A model generated the notes under the pieces. The model did not search any database. It saw only the letters and a list, made by a program, of their open reading frames with translations, and was not told the origin of the DNA. DNA of 64,000 bases from Prosthecobacter gellanilyticus (GTDB lineage Bacteria > Verrucomicrobiota > Verrucomicrobiia > Verrucomicrobiales > Verrucomicrobiaceae), in contig NZ_BKAG01000026.1 in the NCBI RefSeq assembly GCF_007992435.1, forward strand, positions 27,794 to 91,793, in the 5' to 3' direction. Positions within the stretch are counted from its first letter, which is position 1. The number at the start of each line of letters is the position of its first letter. This document shows, piece by piece, positions 51,964-60,311 of the stretch. A program made the translations under genes and the position numbers.

Positions 51964-53361
51964 TTACAGGAGATACAGGAGCGGGAAGAGGAAGATCCAG
52001 ACCAAGTCCACAAAGTGCCAGAAGAGGCCGCCGACTTCGACACGGTTGGCAAGGCGCTCAGGGTCTTCACGCAGCATGCGGCCGTTGAAGACCACGAAGT
52101 AACCCAGGACCAGGGCACCTGCGACGACGTGCAGACCATGGAGACCGGTGAGGGTGAAGTAGATGGCGTAGTAGCTGTTGAGCTTCGGCGTGAAGTTCGA
52201 GAAGAAATGCACGTGCTGGCGCTCAAGGTGCACTTCGGGATGGTGGCCATGGGCATCACCATGCTCGGCAGGAGCGTGGGCTTCGGCTTTATGCTCGCCC
52301 TCGGCCTTGGCGTGCTCATGAACCTCCGGTGTGGCGGAGTGGATCGGCACGAAGAACATGTGCTTCTGGTGCGTGGCGCTCTTCAGAGGGTCACGGGTGG
52401 TGCCGCCTTTGCCGTCACCATACTTCTCGTTAAACTCGGCGATGGCGTGCTCACGCTGGTCGATGAAGGCCTTCTTCCAGGGCTCGCCCAGGTAGTGCTC
52501 ATTGAAAGCGAGGGACTTCTCTTTGTCCGGAGTGGCGCGGAGGTCGATGCCGTCGACTTCGAGGGTCATTTTGTCGTTAATCATCTTGCCCTCGACGGTG
52601 GTGCCGTCACGGAAGGCGATCGCGGTAGCGCCGGCAACGGGCTTGGCGAGCAGCTTGGAAGGAGGCAGGACGAAGGTGATCGGGGAAGCGGCGGTGAGCT
52701 TGATGTTCCAGTTTGGAGTTTCCTTCAAGCCGTCGGCCTTGGCCTTGGCCACAGCCTTCTCATGAGCTTCAGCGCGCAGCTTTGTGAAGCTGGCCTTGTC
52801 GAGGACGATCTCTTCACCGGACTCGGTTTTGAACTTCGGAGCCTCGCCCTTGATGTAAGGCAGCACATAGTCCACCGGATCCGCATCCACGGCGCTGTGT
52901 TTGCCAGCGACGGTGAGATTCAGCGTGGTCACATCACCGAACTCGATCTCATAACCATGAGGCAGGTGACCGGTGAGGATGGTGCCGTCCGTGAGGGTCA
53001 CGGAGTAATGCTGGAACTTGGCCTTGTATTCGAAGCTCTTGTTCACCATGAACGCCCCGGCGCAGAGCACCGTGATGATCATGTACATCTTGTATTTCGC
53101 GATGTTGCGCAGCTTCAGGTTCGCCCAGGCGAGCAGCACGGTCACGGAGGAACCGATGAGCACCAGGGTGTTCACGAAGCCGAGGGTGACGTTCAGTTCA
53201 TGCACCGGCCATGGATAGTCAGCGCCAACGCGGAGGAAGATGTAAGAACTGAACAGGCCGCCGAAAAGCATGACCTCAGAGGCGAGGAACAGCCAGATGC
53301 CGACCTTGGCATTGTACAGGCCCGTGTCAGGGCGGGCGGTCACTGTGTATGGAATATCCAT
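51964..53361 (-). CDS. coxC: Cytochrome c oxidase subunit III with a large inserted domain
   Basis: A 465-residue protein against the usual 190-210 for this five-helix type. Residues 15-110 carry three membrane helices (VGIWLFLASEVMLFGGLFSS and others) and 385-465 the last two (FTLTGLHGLHVVAGALVLG; VGGLFWHFVDLVWIFLFPLL). Between them, about 116-384 is a soluble domain with beta-rich repeats (GTILTGHLPHGYEI, GTTVEGKMINDKMTL), a charged helix and a His-rich stretch (EHGDAHGHHPEVH). The insertion falls in the loop after helix 3, probably on the periplasmic side. The codon use is uniform, so it is not a recent insertion. Confidence 0.9.
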   Translation of the reverse strand: MDIPYTVTARPDTGLYNAKVGIWLFLASEVMLFGGLFSSYIFLRVGADYPWPVHELNVTLGFVNTLVLIGSSVTVLLAWANLKLRNIAKYKMYMIITVLCAGAFMVNKSFEYKAKFQHYSVTLTDGTILTGHLPHGYEIEFGDVTTLNLTVAGKHSAVDADPVDYVLPYIKGEAPKFKTESGEEIVLDKASFTKLRAEAHEKAVAKAKADGLKETPNWNIKLTAASPITFVLPPSKLLAKPVAGATAIAFRDGTTVEGKMINDKMTLEVDGIDLRATPDKEKSLAFNEHYLGEPWKKAFIDQREHAIAEFNEKYGDGKGGTTRDPLKSATHQKHMFFVPIHSATPEVHEHAKAEGEHKAEAHAPAEHGDAHGHHPEVHLERQHVHFFSNFTPKLNSYYAIYFTLTGLHGLHVVAGALVLGYFVVFNGRMLREDPERLANRVEVGGLFWHFVDLVWIFLFPLLYLL

Positions 53362-53408
53362 GGAAGAGTCTCGGTTCGCGGTTTTCGGTTCGCGGTTCTC
53401 AGTTTAAA

Positions 53409-55361
53409 TCAATGATGATGGGCGGCGGCAGGGGCTGCAGGCACTGCGGAAGGCTCGGCGGCTTTTCCGGGGGAGGATTCCCACTGCGGGAAGAAGTCCT
53501 GGTTCACGCCGGGGACGCTGTACTCATAGGGTCCGCGAACAGCGACGATGTCGAAGGTGAAGTTACCGTGAGGAGGAGGCGTCGGGGTGGCCCACTCGAG
53601 GGTGGTGCAATCCCATGGGTTGTCATTCTTGACCTTCTTGCCGCCCTTGATGCTGAGCCAGAAGTTCAGGATGAACGGCACCTGGCCGAGCATGAGGATG
53701 ATGGCACCGAAGGTTATGAGGACGTTCAGGCCGAGGAGGTTGTTTGGCACATTCATGCCGAAGAGACCGAAGACTCCGGAAGTGAGTTCCGTGAACCAGT
53801 TGGAGACGGAGGAGGTCTGCTCGAAGTATTTGCCACCGTCATACCAGCGGCGATGGAAGCCGCCCATGCCCTGGATGAACATCGGGGCGAAGATGAGGTT
53901 CATGCCGACGAGGGAAGGCCAGAAGTGCAGCTTGCCCAGGAAGTCATTCATGATGCGGCCTGTGGCTTTCGGATACCAGTGATAGACACCGGCGAAGAGG
54001 CCGAAGATGGTGCCGGGGGCCACGACGTAATGGAAGTGACCGATGACGTAGTAGGTGTCATGCAGGGCAAGGTCGATGAAGGTGAAGGCCAGAGGCAGAC
54101 CCGTCAGACCGCCGATACCGAACATGGGGAGGAAGGCAGAAGCGAAGAGCATCTGCGGGGTGAAGCGGATGGAGCCGCCCCAGAGAGAGATCATGAGACA
54201 GGTCAGCAAGATCACGGAAGGCACGGAGATGAGCACCGTGGTGATCTGGAAGTAGGTGGACATCATGGTGCCCATGCCGGTCAGGTACATGTGGTGAGCC
54301 CAGACGAGGAAGCTCAGGAAGCCGAGGGTCAGACCGGCATACACCATGGCCTTGTATCCCCAGAGAGGACGGCGGGTGTTCGCCGGGATGACTTCCGCCA
54401 GGATGGCGAAGGCTGGAAGGATGAGCACGTACACCTCAGGATGGGCCAGGAACCAGAACAGGTGCTGGTAGAGCAGAGGAGAACCACCACCGGAGATGTC
54501 CAGGTGCTGACCGCCTTCCATGAGGCCGGTCGGCAGGAAGAAGGAGGAACCGAACACGCGGTCGGAAAGCTGGAGAAGAGCGGCGACTTCCAGCGGCGGG
54601 AAGGCCAGGAGGAGCAGGAAGGCGACGATGAACATGGCCCAGCAGAAGAAGGGCATGCGCATCCAGGTCAGGCCCTTGGCGCGGAGGTTGATGATGGTCG
54701 TGATGACGTTCACCGAACCGAGGAGGGAAGCGGAGATGTTAAACACCATGGAGAGGAGCCACCAGGTGTGGCCGTGCATCCAGATGTTTGTCACCGCGAG
54801 GCTCGTGGTGCTGGCGAGAGGGGAATACATGGTCCAGCCTGTCTGCACGGAACCGGTGCCGAGGAAGAAGCTGGCGAGCATGCCGACGCCGCTGACGAAG
54901 AAGAGCCAGTAGCTCCACATGTTCAGGCGGGGGAAGGCCATGTCGATGGTGCCGATTTGCAGGGGCATCACGAAATTCACGAAGCCGGCGAAACCGAGGG
55001 GCACGATGCCGAGGAACACCATGATGGTGCCGTGCATGGCGCCGAGCATGTTGTAGAGCTCGCCATTGACCACACCGCCAGGAGCCCAGCGGCCGATCAT
55101 TTCATTGAAGACCCAGCTCACGCCAGGAATGCTGTTGATGATCTGAAAGCCGGGGATCGGCTGGCCTGGGTAGGCGATGCTCCAGCGCATGAGGAGCATG
55201 AGGAAGAACCCGAACAGCAAGAACAGCAGGCCGCTGATGGCGTACTGGATGCCGATGGTCTTGTGGTCCGTGGAGAAAATGTACTTCGCAATGAAGCCGG
55301 GCTCATGATGGTCATGAGCATGATCGTGGGCGTGATCGTGAGTGTGGGCAGCGGCGCTCAT
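53409..55361 (-). CDS. coxA: Cytochrome c oxidase subunit I (A1 type)
   Basis: A 650-residue heme-copper oxidase core. Low-spin heme His110 (AMHGTIMVF), CuB ligands His307 in AHPEVY and His356/357 (VWAHHMY), Tyr311, and heme ligands His442/444 (GHFHYV) are all present. Glu309 of HPEVY (D channel) and Lys337 (LWGYKAMVY, K channel) identify the A1 subfamily. The N-terminus has an unusual His/Asp run (HTHDHAHDHAHDHH) and the C-terminus ends Ala/Pro-rich with HHH. It follows the membrane cytochrome c gene in the operon and reduces oxygen while pumping protons. Confidence 0.98.
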   Translation of the reverse strand: MSAAAHTHDHAHDHAHDHHEPGFIAKYIFSTDHKTIGIQYAISGLLFLLFGFFLMLLMRWSIAYPGQPIPGFQIINSIPGVSWVFNEMIGRWAPGGVVNGELYNMLGAMHGTIMVFLGIVPLGFAGFVNFVMPLQIGTIDMAFPRLNMWSYWLFFVSGVGMLASFFLGTGSVQTGWTMYSPLASTTSLAVTNIWMHGHTWWLLSMVFNISASLLGSVNVITTIINLRAKGLTWMRMPFFCWAMFIVAFLLLLAFPPLEVAALLQLSDRVFGSSFFLPTGLMEGGQHLDISGGGSPLLYQHLFWFLAHPEVYVLILPAFAILAEVIPANTRRPLWGYKAMVYAGLTLGFLSFLVWAHHMYLTGMGTMMSTYFQITTVLISVPSVILLTCLMISLWGGSIRFTPQMLFASAFLPMFGIGGLTGLPLAFTFIDLALHDTYYVIGHFHYVVAPGTIFGLFAGVYHWYPKATGRIMNDFLGKLHFWPSLVGMNLIFAPMFIQGMGGFHRRWYDGGKYFEQTSSVSNWFTELTSGVFGLFGMNVPNNLLGLNVLITFGAIILMLGQVPFILNFWLSIKGGKKVKNDNPWDCTTLEWATPTPPPHGNFTFDIVAVRGPYEYSVPGVNQDFFPQWESSPGKAAEPSAVPAAPAAAHHH

Positions 55362-55590
55362 AGAAGGATGGTCAATGGGTCAGAAGGAATCAGGAAGGGC
55401 GGTCAATGAAAGTTCCAGAAGCGGAAGGATCAGTGACCAGGAAACCAATGACCAAGGAAAGCCCAAGATACCAAATTCCCATGACCTGCCTGGAGAGGCT
55501 GGGAACTGATATTTGAGATTTCCTTGGTCATTGAAACTTGGGAATTGGCGCTTGCCCGGCGAAACAGATCAGACCGGGAAAGCTAGAGAA

Positions 55591-56325
55591 TCATTTGGCA
55601 GCGGGAGCCGGGGCTGCGGCAGCGGTGGCTCCAGGGCCGGCGGGGATATCCCCAGGAACATTCTTGTCAGCGAAGGGCTTCAGGTCAGCCTCGGTCCACT
55701 GCTGGGCACGCTTCTCTTCACCGCGAACTTTTTCCACCATTTCCTTGGTGATCATCGTGCCTTCGTTGCCCCATGTGTTGCGCACATAGGTCAGCACGTT
55801 GGCGAGGTCGCCAGCAGACATCGCGGCGCCGAAGGGCTGCATGCCGCCAGGAGTGTTGAAGCCCTGGCCCTTGACGGTGACAGCTCCCACAAGGCCGTGC
55901 TGGGCCACGCGGACGAGACGCTCAGTGCCGCCGAGCACCCACTCAGAACCAGCCAGAGGCGGGAACTGGCCGGGAATGCCGTTACCATTGCCCTGATGGC
56001 AACCACCGCAGACGGCGTAACCAGAGGCACCCTTTTTCATGGCGGTCTGGAAGGGGTCAGCACCTCCCCCGTCGTCAAGACCCTTTGGACGTGGGTCAGG
56101 AGCAGCAGCGAAATGGAAGGGGTTGGAGGTCTTGAAGCTCCAGCCGCCGGTCATGACGCCAAGCTGGCCGCCCGCGAGAACGGCGACGATGACGCCCAGG
56201 AAGATGACCAGCATGGGGACGGGTTCGCGACCAGCCTGCTGATCCACTTTCTCACGCTTCACGGCAGAGTGAAGGCGATCGAGATCGGTGCTGTCGGGTT
56301 GGAAGCTGGGGGAGGTGGCGCTCAT
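55591..56325 (-). CDS. Membrane-anchored monoheme cytochrome c
   Basis: A 244-residue protein: N-terminal cytoplasmic tail, one membrane helix (VIFLGVIVAVLAGGQLGV), then a periplasmic cytochrome c domain with one heme site, VCGGCHQGNGNG (Cys106-Cys109-His110), and a distal Met candidate in NTPGGMQPFGAAMS. The C-terminus is Ala/Pro-rich (GATAAAAPAPAAK). It lies 17 bases downstream of the ccoO-like gene, where ccoP would stand in a cbb3 operon, but has one heme instead of two. It may pass electrons to the CuA site of the A1 oxidase, as inference. Confidence 0.85.
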   Translation of the reverse strand: MSATSPSFQPDSTDLDRLHSAVKREKVDQQAGREPVPMLVIFLGVIVAVLAGGQLGVMTGGWSFKTSNPFHFAAAPDPRPKGLDDGGGADPFQTAMKKGASGYAVCGGCHQGNGNGIPGQFPPLAGSEWVLGGTERLVRVAQHGLVGAVTVKGQGFNTPGGMQPFGAAMSAGDLANVLTYVRNTWGNEGTMITKEMVEKVRGEEKRAQQWTEADLKPFADKNVPGDIPAGPGATAAAAPAPAAK

Positions 56326-56342
56326 TGAGGACAGAGAGGCAT

Positions 56343-57029
56343 TTACTTCTTCGCAGGGGCAGGAGCGGCGGCCACAGCGGCCGAGACACCAGGAACGGGA
56401 TAGTCTTTCTTGAGGGAGAGCAGGTAGTCGACCAGGGCTTCAGCCTCGGCGGTCGGCACCACTTCGTAGCCAGCTTCAGGAGCGGCCTTGCCGGTCAGTT
56501 TCAGAGCTTTGTCAGAGACAGGACCCTGGGCCTTGCGGACGATGTAGAGGCTCTTGAAGGCGGGCATGTTCGACCAGTCGTGCTGCGAGCGGGGAGCAAA
56601 CAGCTTCTGGTGGATGATGCCACGCTCAGGAGCGCGCCAGCCGTAGTTGGCGAGATCCGGACCGCTGCGGACGATGCCGAGAGGAGCGTAGTGCTCACCC
56701 AGGTAGTCATAAAGAGTGTTGGAACGGACGGGGGCCGCAGGGCGGGCTTCCTGGTCCTGGCCCCAGCCTTTGTGCCAGCCGTCGAGGGCGATCTGGCTCG
56801 GGCGGATCATCTGGGTGTGGCACTGGGAGCAGCCCTCACGGAGGTAGACGATCTGTCCCTGGCCATGAACAGGGGCCGGCGGGTAGTAGCCTTCGACGCC
56901 GTCTGTGTCCTTGTCATAGGCCACAGGCTGGAGAGCCTGATACTTGAGGACAGGAATGACGATGAGGCAAAGCCACGGAAGACCGAAGCTGGCGACGAGA
57001 CCGAGGATGAAGGTGCGGAAGTTGCTCAT
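56343..57029 (-). CDS. CcoO-like membrane cytochrome c
   Basis: A 228-residue protein with an N-terminal membrane helix (TFILGLVASFGLPWLCLIVI) and a periplasmic monoheme domain with YLREGCSQCHTQMIRPSQ (Cys67-Cys70-His71), the exact CcoO/FixO signature. The C-terminus ends Ala/Pro-rich (VAAAPAPAKK). Its start overlaps the stop of the ccoN-like gene (ATGA), so the two subunits are translated together. As the CcoN-like partner has lost its catalytic site, this protein probably works as an electron carrier and not as part of a cbb3 oxidase. Confidence 0.88.
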   Translation of the reverse strand: MSNFRTFILGLVASFGLPWLCLIVIPVLKYQALQPVAYDKDTDGVEGYYPPAPVHGQGQIVYLREGCSQCHTQMIRPSQIALDGWHKGWGQDQEARPAAPVRSNTLYDYLGEHYAPLGIVRSGPDLANYGWRAPERGIIHQKLFAPRSQHDWSNMPAFKSLYIVRKAQGPVSDKALKLTGKAAPEAGYEVVPTAEAEALVDYLLSLKKDYPVPGVSAAVAAAPAPAKK

Positions 57030-58507
57030 GCGTGGGCGGCGTGAGGGGTGTCATCATGCGCTGAGTGCAGCAGCGTTGGGGCGGAACTGCGGCGGCCAAG
57101 ACCGGCCACCATGAGCATGAGATGGATGAGGAACCAGACGTTCGACCAGGTGATCAGCGCCCAGGAGATGGCGCGGGCGACCATGTAAGGGCGGGAGTTC
57201 AGCGCGAGCTGCATGAAGTCCTGGTCCCACATTTCTGGATTGTTGAGGTCACCACCCTGCTGGAGACCGGCGACGAGGCTGGTCACCACGATGGCGCCGA
57301 TGCCGTAGGTGGAGAACCAGAAGTGGTTGCGGATCAGGCGGACGCTGAGCCACTCACAGCCGGCCAGACGAGGCACGATGTAGTAGATGGCACCGAAGAC
57401 GCACATGCTGAAGAAGCCGTAGATGGCGATGATCTGGAAGCCATAACCTGCGTGGGTGAACTGGAGGTTCACGCCGGTGCTGTAGTTGGACAGCAGGGCG
57501 AAGATGACGCCCGTGATGGGCAGAAGGAGGGAACCGAGGAAGGTGAAGCGCAGTGTCGGGGAAGTGGCGACGAGGCTGTGGCTGCCGAGGGTGGTGAGGT
57601 GGTGGTTCAGACCGACGACACCGACCGGGATCAGAAGGAGGGTTCCGGTCAGAGCACCGATGGAAGGCATCCAGGAAGGCAGAGGACCGCCCATGTAGGT
57701 CTGCATACCGGTCCAACCAGCGAGGACGGCGAGGCCCCAGAAGCCCAGTTTGGCGAGCTCAGCGCTGGCGATCGGGCGGCCGGTGATCTTCGGAATGAAG
57801 TAGTAAGCGGAACCGATGGCGACCGGTGTGAAGAAGAGGAAGATCACGCCGTGCACATACCAGGCATTGATACCAGCAGCGAGGGCGCCAAGGCTGGGGA
57901 TGCAGTGCAGGCAGACGTTGGCGGTGAGGAAGATCCAGGGGAACCAGAAGCAGGCGCCGAGGATGTACCAGGTGCTGACCATGAAGCCTTCAGGACGGAA
58001 GGCCTTGCCAAACATGACGGCCATGGGCCAGGCGAAAACCAGGAAGCTGCCGAGGAGGATGGGCCACACGAAGCGGGGCATTTCCAGCCACTGCATGGAG
58101 GTGCTGCCACCGAGGAGGATGCCGAGCAGACCGAGGGTCACGGCGATGTTCCAGAACACGCCAGCGACGTAGAGGAGGCTCTTGCCGCCTTTCAGTTCCT
58201 GACCGGAACGGCGGGCCATGATCCAGAGCATAACGCCCAGACCCGCCTGGATGCCCCAGCCGTAAACGAGGGCATTGATGTGAGTCGGCTGCAGACGGCC
58301 AAACTGGAGGAACTGGCAGTCACCCAGGAAGGAGGGGGAGACCAGTTTGATGGCGGCCAGCACTCCAAGGATGGTGGAGGCCATGAGCCAGAAGGCGCCG
58401 TTCAGGAAAAGGAACAGCACAGGGCCCTTGACCGACTTGTCGATCGCCGCGCGGCGAAGGTTGTCGGCCTGAAGGTCCAGGTCTGCGGATGAAGGTGTGG
58501 TCTGCAT
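57026..58507 (-). CDS. CcoN-like heme-copper subunit without an oxygen-reducing site
   Basis: A 493-residue protein with about twelve membrane helices, clearly homologous to CcoN of cbb3 oxidases. FGRLQPTHINALVYGWG keeps the low-spin heme b His76, and FTHAGYGF keeps His352. His219 (AWYVHGV) aligns with one CuB His. However, the CuB pair is replaced by Gln269-Thr270 (GWTGMQTYMGG where CcoN has WAGPHHLHYT). The cross-linked Tyr is Ala263 and the heme b3 ligand is Phe350. The nearby NHHL at 301-303 aligns with a different position. It probably binds only heme b and carries electrons without reducing oxygen. Confidence 0.85.
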   Translation of the reverse strand: MQTTPSSADLDLQADNLRRAAIDKSVKGPVLFLFLNGAFWLMASTILGVLAAIKLVSPSFLGDCQFLQFGRLQPTHINALVYGWGIQAGLGVMLWIMARRSGQELKGGKSLLYVAGVFWNIAVTLGLLGILLGGSTSMQWLEMPRFVWPILLGSFLVFAWPMAVMFGKAFRPEGFMVSTWYILGACFWFPWIFLTANVCLHCIPSLGALAAGINAWYVHGVIFLFFTPVAIGSAYYFIPKITGRPIASAELAKLGFWGLAVLAGWTGMQTYMGGPLPSWMPSIGALTGTLLLIPVGVVGLNHHLTTLGSHSLVATSPTLRFTFLGSLLLPITGVIFALLSNYSTGVNLQFTHAGYGFQIIAIYGFFSMCVFGAIYYIVPRLAGCEWLSVRLIRNHFWFSTYGIGAIVVTSLVAGLQQGGDLNNPEMWDQDFMQLALNSRPYMVARAISWALITWSNVWFLIHLMLMVAGLGRRSSAPTLLHSAHDDTPHAAHA

Positions 58508-58530
58508 CGGGGAAAAGAGCGGCCGTTAGG

Positions 58531-58956
58531 TTACGGGTTGGCAGGGGCGGGTGCGGGGGCCGCCGGAGCGGCAGGTGCAGGAGCTGCTGCGGGGGCAGGA
58601 GCTGCTGCGGGGGCAGGAGCAGGGGTAGCGGCGGCAGCGGCCTGCTTCAGCTGGGTGGGGGAGCCGGGGACCACCTGGGTGCTGGCGGCGGCCTTGCGAG
58701 TCTTCAGAAGCTCGACGGTCTTGTCGAAAGCCACGCCCTTCCTAGCAGCGTCATTGAAACCCAGCTTGGCGATGTTCTCGCTCTGAGCCTTGGTGATCTC
58801 TTCTTTATTGGCAAGGCGCTCAGGGATGCGGGGATCCACTTCAGCAGGCTTGCGCACGTTCAGAAAGATGGCGAGCAGGACGGCAAAGCCGGTGAAAGCA
58901 CCGAGCACCCACAGGAAAGTGGCGCCGGTCTTCGTTGGTGAGGCAGCAGCAGACAT
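58531..58956 (-). CDS. Single-helix membrane protein with long Ala/Pro tail
   Basis: A 141-residue protein: one N-terminal membrane helix (FLWVLGAFTGFAVLLAIFL), a short charged domain (PERLANKEEITKAQSENIAK), and a long C-terminal tail of repeated A-P units (about residues 105-141). It lies between actF and the ccoN-like gene with short gaps. No family is recognised. Its position suggests an accessory subunit linking the complexes, and the extended tail could bridge proteins in the periplasm, as inference. Confidence 0.7.
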   Translation of the reverse strand: MSAAASPTKTGATFLWVLGAFTGFAVLLAIFLNVRKPAEVDPRIPERLANKEEITKAQSENIAKLGFNDAARKGVAFDKTVELLKTRKAAASTQVVPGSPTQLKQAAAAATPAPAPAAAPAPAAAPAPAAPAAPAPAPANP

Positions 58957-58965
58957 GGAAGGAGA

Positions 58966-60291
58966 TCAGTTGATGACGTTGGCGGACTCCAGCAGACGGG
59001 GGTCACGGCAAGGATAGAGGCTGTAATTGGCGAGGCTGCGCAGGAAGAGGAAGCCGACGGTGCCGACCACGCCGATGAAGGCGACGACGTCACCGATCCA
59101 GGCTCCAGCAACCGTCACACCGACGCTAAGGGACGGGCCGCGCTCAGGAATGACGAGCCAGTAGAGGTCCACCACATGCATGAAGAGAATCCAGAGACAG
59201 ACGCCCACCATCACGAAGGGCTTCTTTTTGCGAGCCTGGGAGAGCAGGGCCAGGAAAGGACCGACGAAGTGACCGACGACGATGAAGATGGAGACATAGC
59301 GCCAGCCTTCCGTGTTACGAGTCAGGTAGAAGCGGGTCTCTTCCGTGATGTTGGCATACCAGATGAGGAAATACTGGGAGAAGGCGATGTAAGCCCAGAA
59401 CACCGTGAAGGCGAAGAGGAGCTTGCCCATGAGGTGGAAGTGCTCCTCGGTGACGACCTGCTTCAGGTAGCCGAGGCTCTTCAACCAAGTGACGAGCAGG
59501 ATGGTGACGGCCATGGAGGACCAGGCGCAACCTGCGAAAATATACACACCCCACATGGTGGAGAACCAGGCGTAGTCGAGGGTCTGGACCCAGTCGACAG
59601 CTGCGAAGGTCACAGTCAGAGCGAAGAAGAGCAACCAAGTGCAGGAGAACTGACGGGCTTTGATGGTGTGCTTGATGTCACCATCGACGTCCTGCTTCAC
59701 AGAACGGGAACGCAGCTTGCTGGCGATGAACCAGAGGACGAAGAAGTAGAAAGCGAAACGGGAATACCAGCTAAAGCCTTCGTAGATGTTCAGGTAGCCG
59801 TATTTGGCGGTGAGCACGTGCAGATGAGGATTCGACTCCGCCATGTGATGCAGGGCTTCGTAAACGCTAGTGCCCGCCTCAACAGCGTGGTGGTGAGCTT
59901 CGCGGTGATGGTTCATCCACTCATAGAGCGGCTTCTGCACAGCAGGGATCAGGAGGGGGATGCTCAGGATCGCCAGAGGCAGGATCATGTTCGCGAGCTG
60001 TTCCCAGAGACGACGAATCGCAACGCCCCAGCCGGAGTTGGAGGCGTTGTGAAGCATGATCCAGAAGCAGCCACCGCAGATGATGGTGAAGGCGAAGAAA
60101 ACCGCGAACAACCAGGAGTAGGCGAAAGAGCCGAAAACGTTGTCTTTGGTAAATAGAAAGAAGTAAGCTGAACCAGCGAGGCCAAGGGCTCCGAGAGCAC
60201 CGAAGGCGCCGATCAACTTGCCGCCTTTGGCGGGCTCAAACTTCTCACCGCCCTGGGGCAGATCTTCAAAAGTGACGTGGTGATGACCCAT
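58966..60291 (-). CDS. actF: Alternative complex III membrane subunit ActF
   Basis: A 441-residue protein with about ten membrane helices. The start, VTFEDLPQGGEKFEP, and the segments FWIMLHNASNSGWGVAIRRL and DWVQTLDYAWFSTMWGVYIF are typical of ActF (NrfD-like) of alternative complex III, the quinol:cytochrome c oxidoreductase of Bacteroidetes, Chloroflexi and Verrucomicrobia. ARQFSCTWLLFFALTVTF and FWAYIAFSQYFLIWYANI are further landmarks. An N-terminal HHH and His-rich loop (NHHREAHHHAVEAG) are notable. It lies 20 bases downstream of actE. Other ACIII subunits are not in the window. Confidence 0.9.
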   Translation of the reverse strand: MGHHHVTFEDLPQGGEKFEPAKGGKLIGAFGALGALGLAGSAYFFLFTKDNVFGSFAYSWLFAVFFAFTIICGGCFWIMLHNASNSGWGVAIRRLWEQLANMILPLAILSIPLLIPAVQKPLYEWMNHHREAHHHAVEAGTSVYEALHHMAESNPHLHVLTAKYGYLNIYEGFSWYSRFAFYFFVLWFIASKLRSRSVKQDVDGDIKHTIKARQFSCTWLLFFALTVTFAAVDWVQTLDYAWFSTMWGVYIFAGCAWSSMAVTILLVTWLKSLGYLKQVVTEEHFHLMGKLLFAFTVFWAYIAFSQYFLIWYANITEETRFYLTRNTEGWRYVSIFIVVGHFVGPFLALLSQARKKKPFVMVGVCLWILFMHVVDLYWLVIPERGPSLSVGVTVAGAWIGDVVAFIGVVGTVGFLFLRSLANYSLYPCRDPRLLESANVIN

Positions 60292-60311
60292 GTTAGAAAA
60301 GCGCGCGCGGG

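Noticed and set aside
51934..53415. Long plus-strand open frame opposite coxC
   Set aside because: It mirrors the coxC gene, its translation is rich in Glu, Gly, His and Val typical of antisense frames in high-GC DNA, and it has no recognisable motif.
53349..55409. 686-residue plus-strand open frame opposite coxA
   Set aside because: It lies over a fully conserved coxA gene. The composition (very high Glu, Gly, His, Ala) is that of an antisense shadow.
57599..57607. NHHL at residues 301-303 of the CcoN-like protein as CuB ligands
   Set aside because: Ungapped alignment of the surrounding segment anchors on WTG/WAG and LPSW/LPDW, which puts the CuB histidine pair at Gln269-Thr270. NHHL aligns with the non-ligand INGMMTL region of CcoN.
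57065..58492. 475-residue plus-strand open frame opposite the ccoN-like gene
   Set aside because: It is antisense to a clearly homologous membrane protein and has no hydrophobic core or motif.
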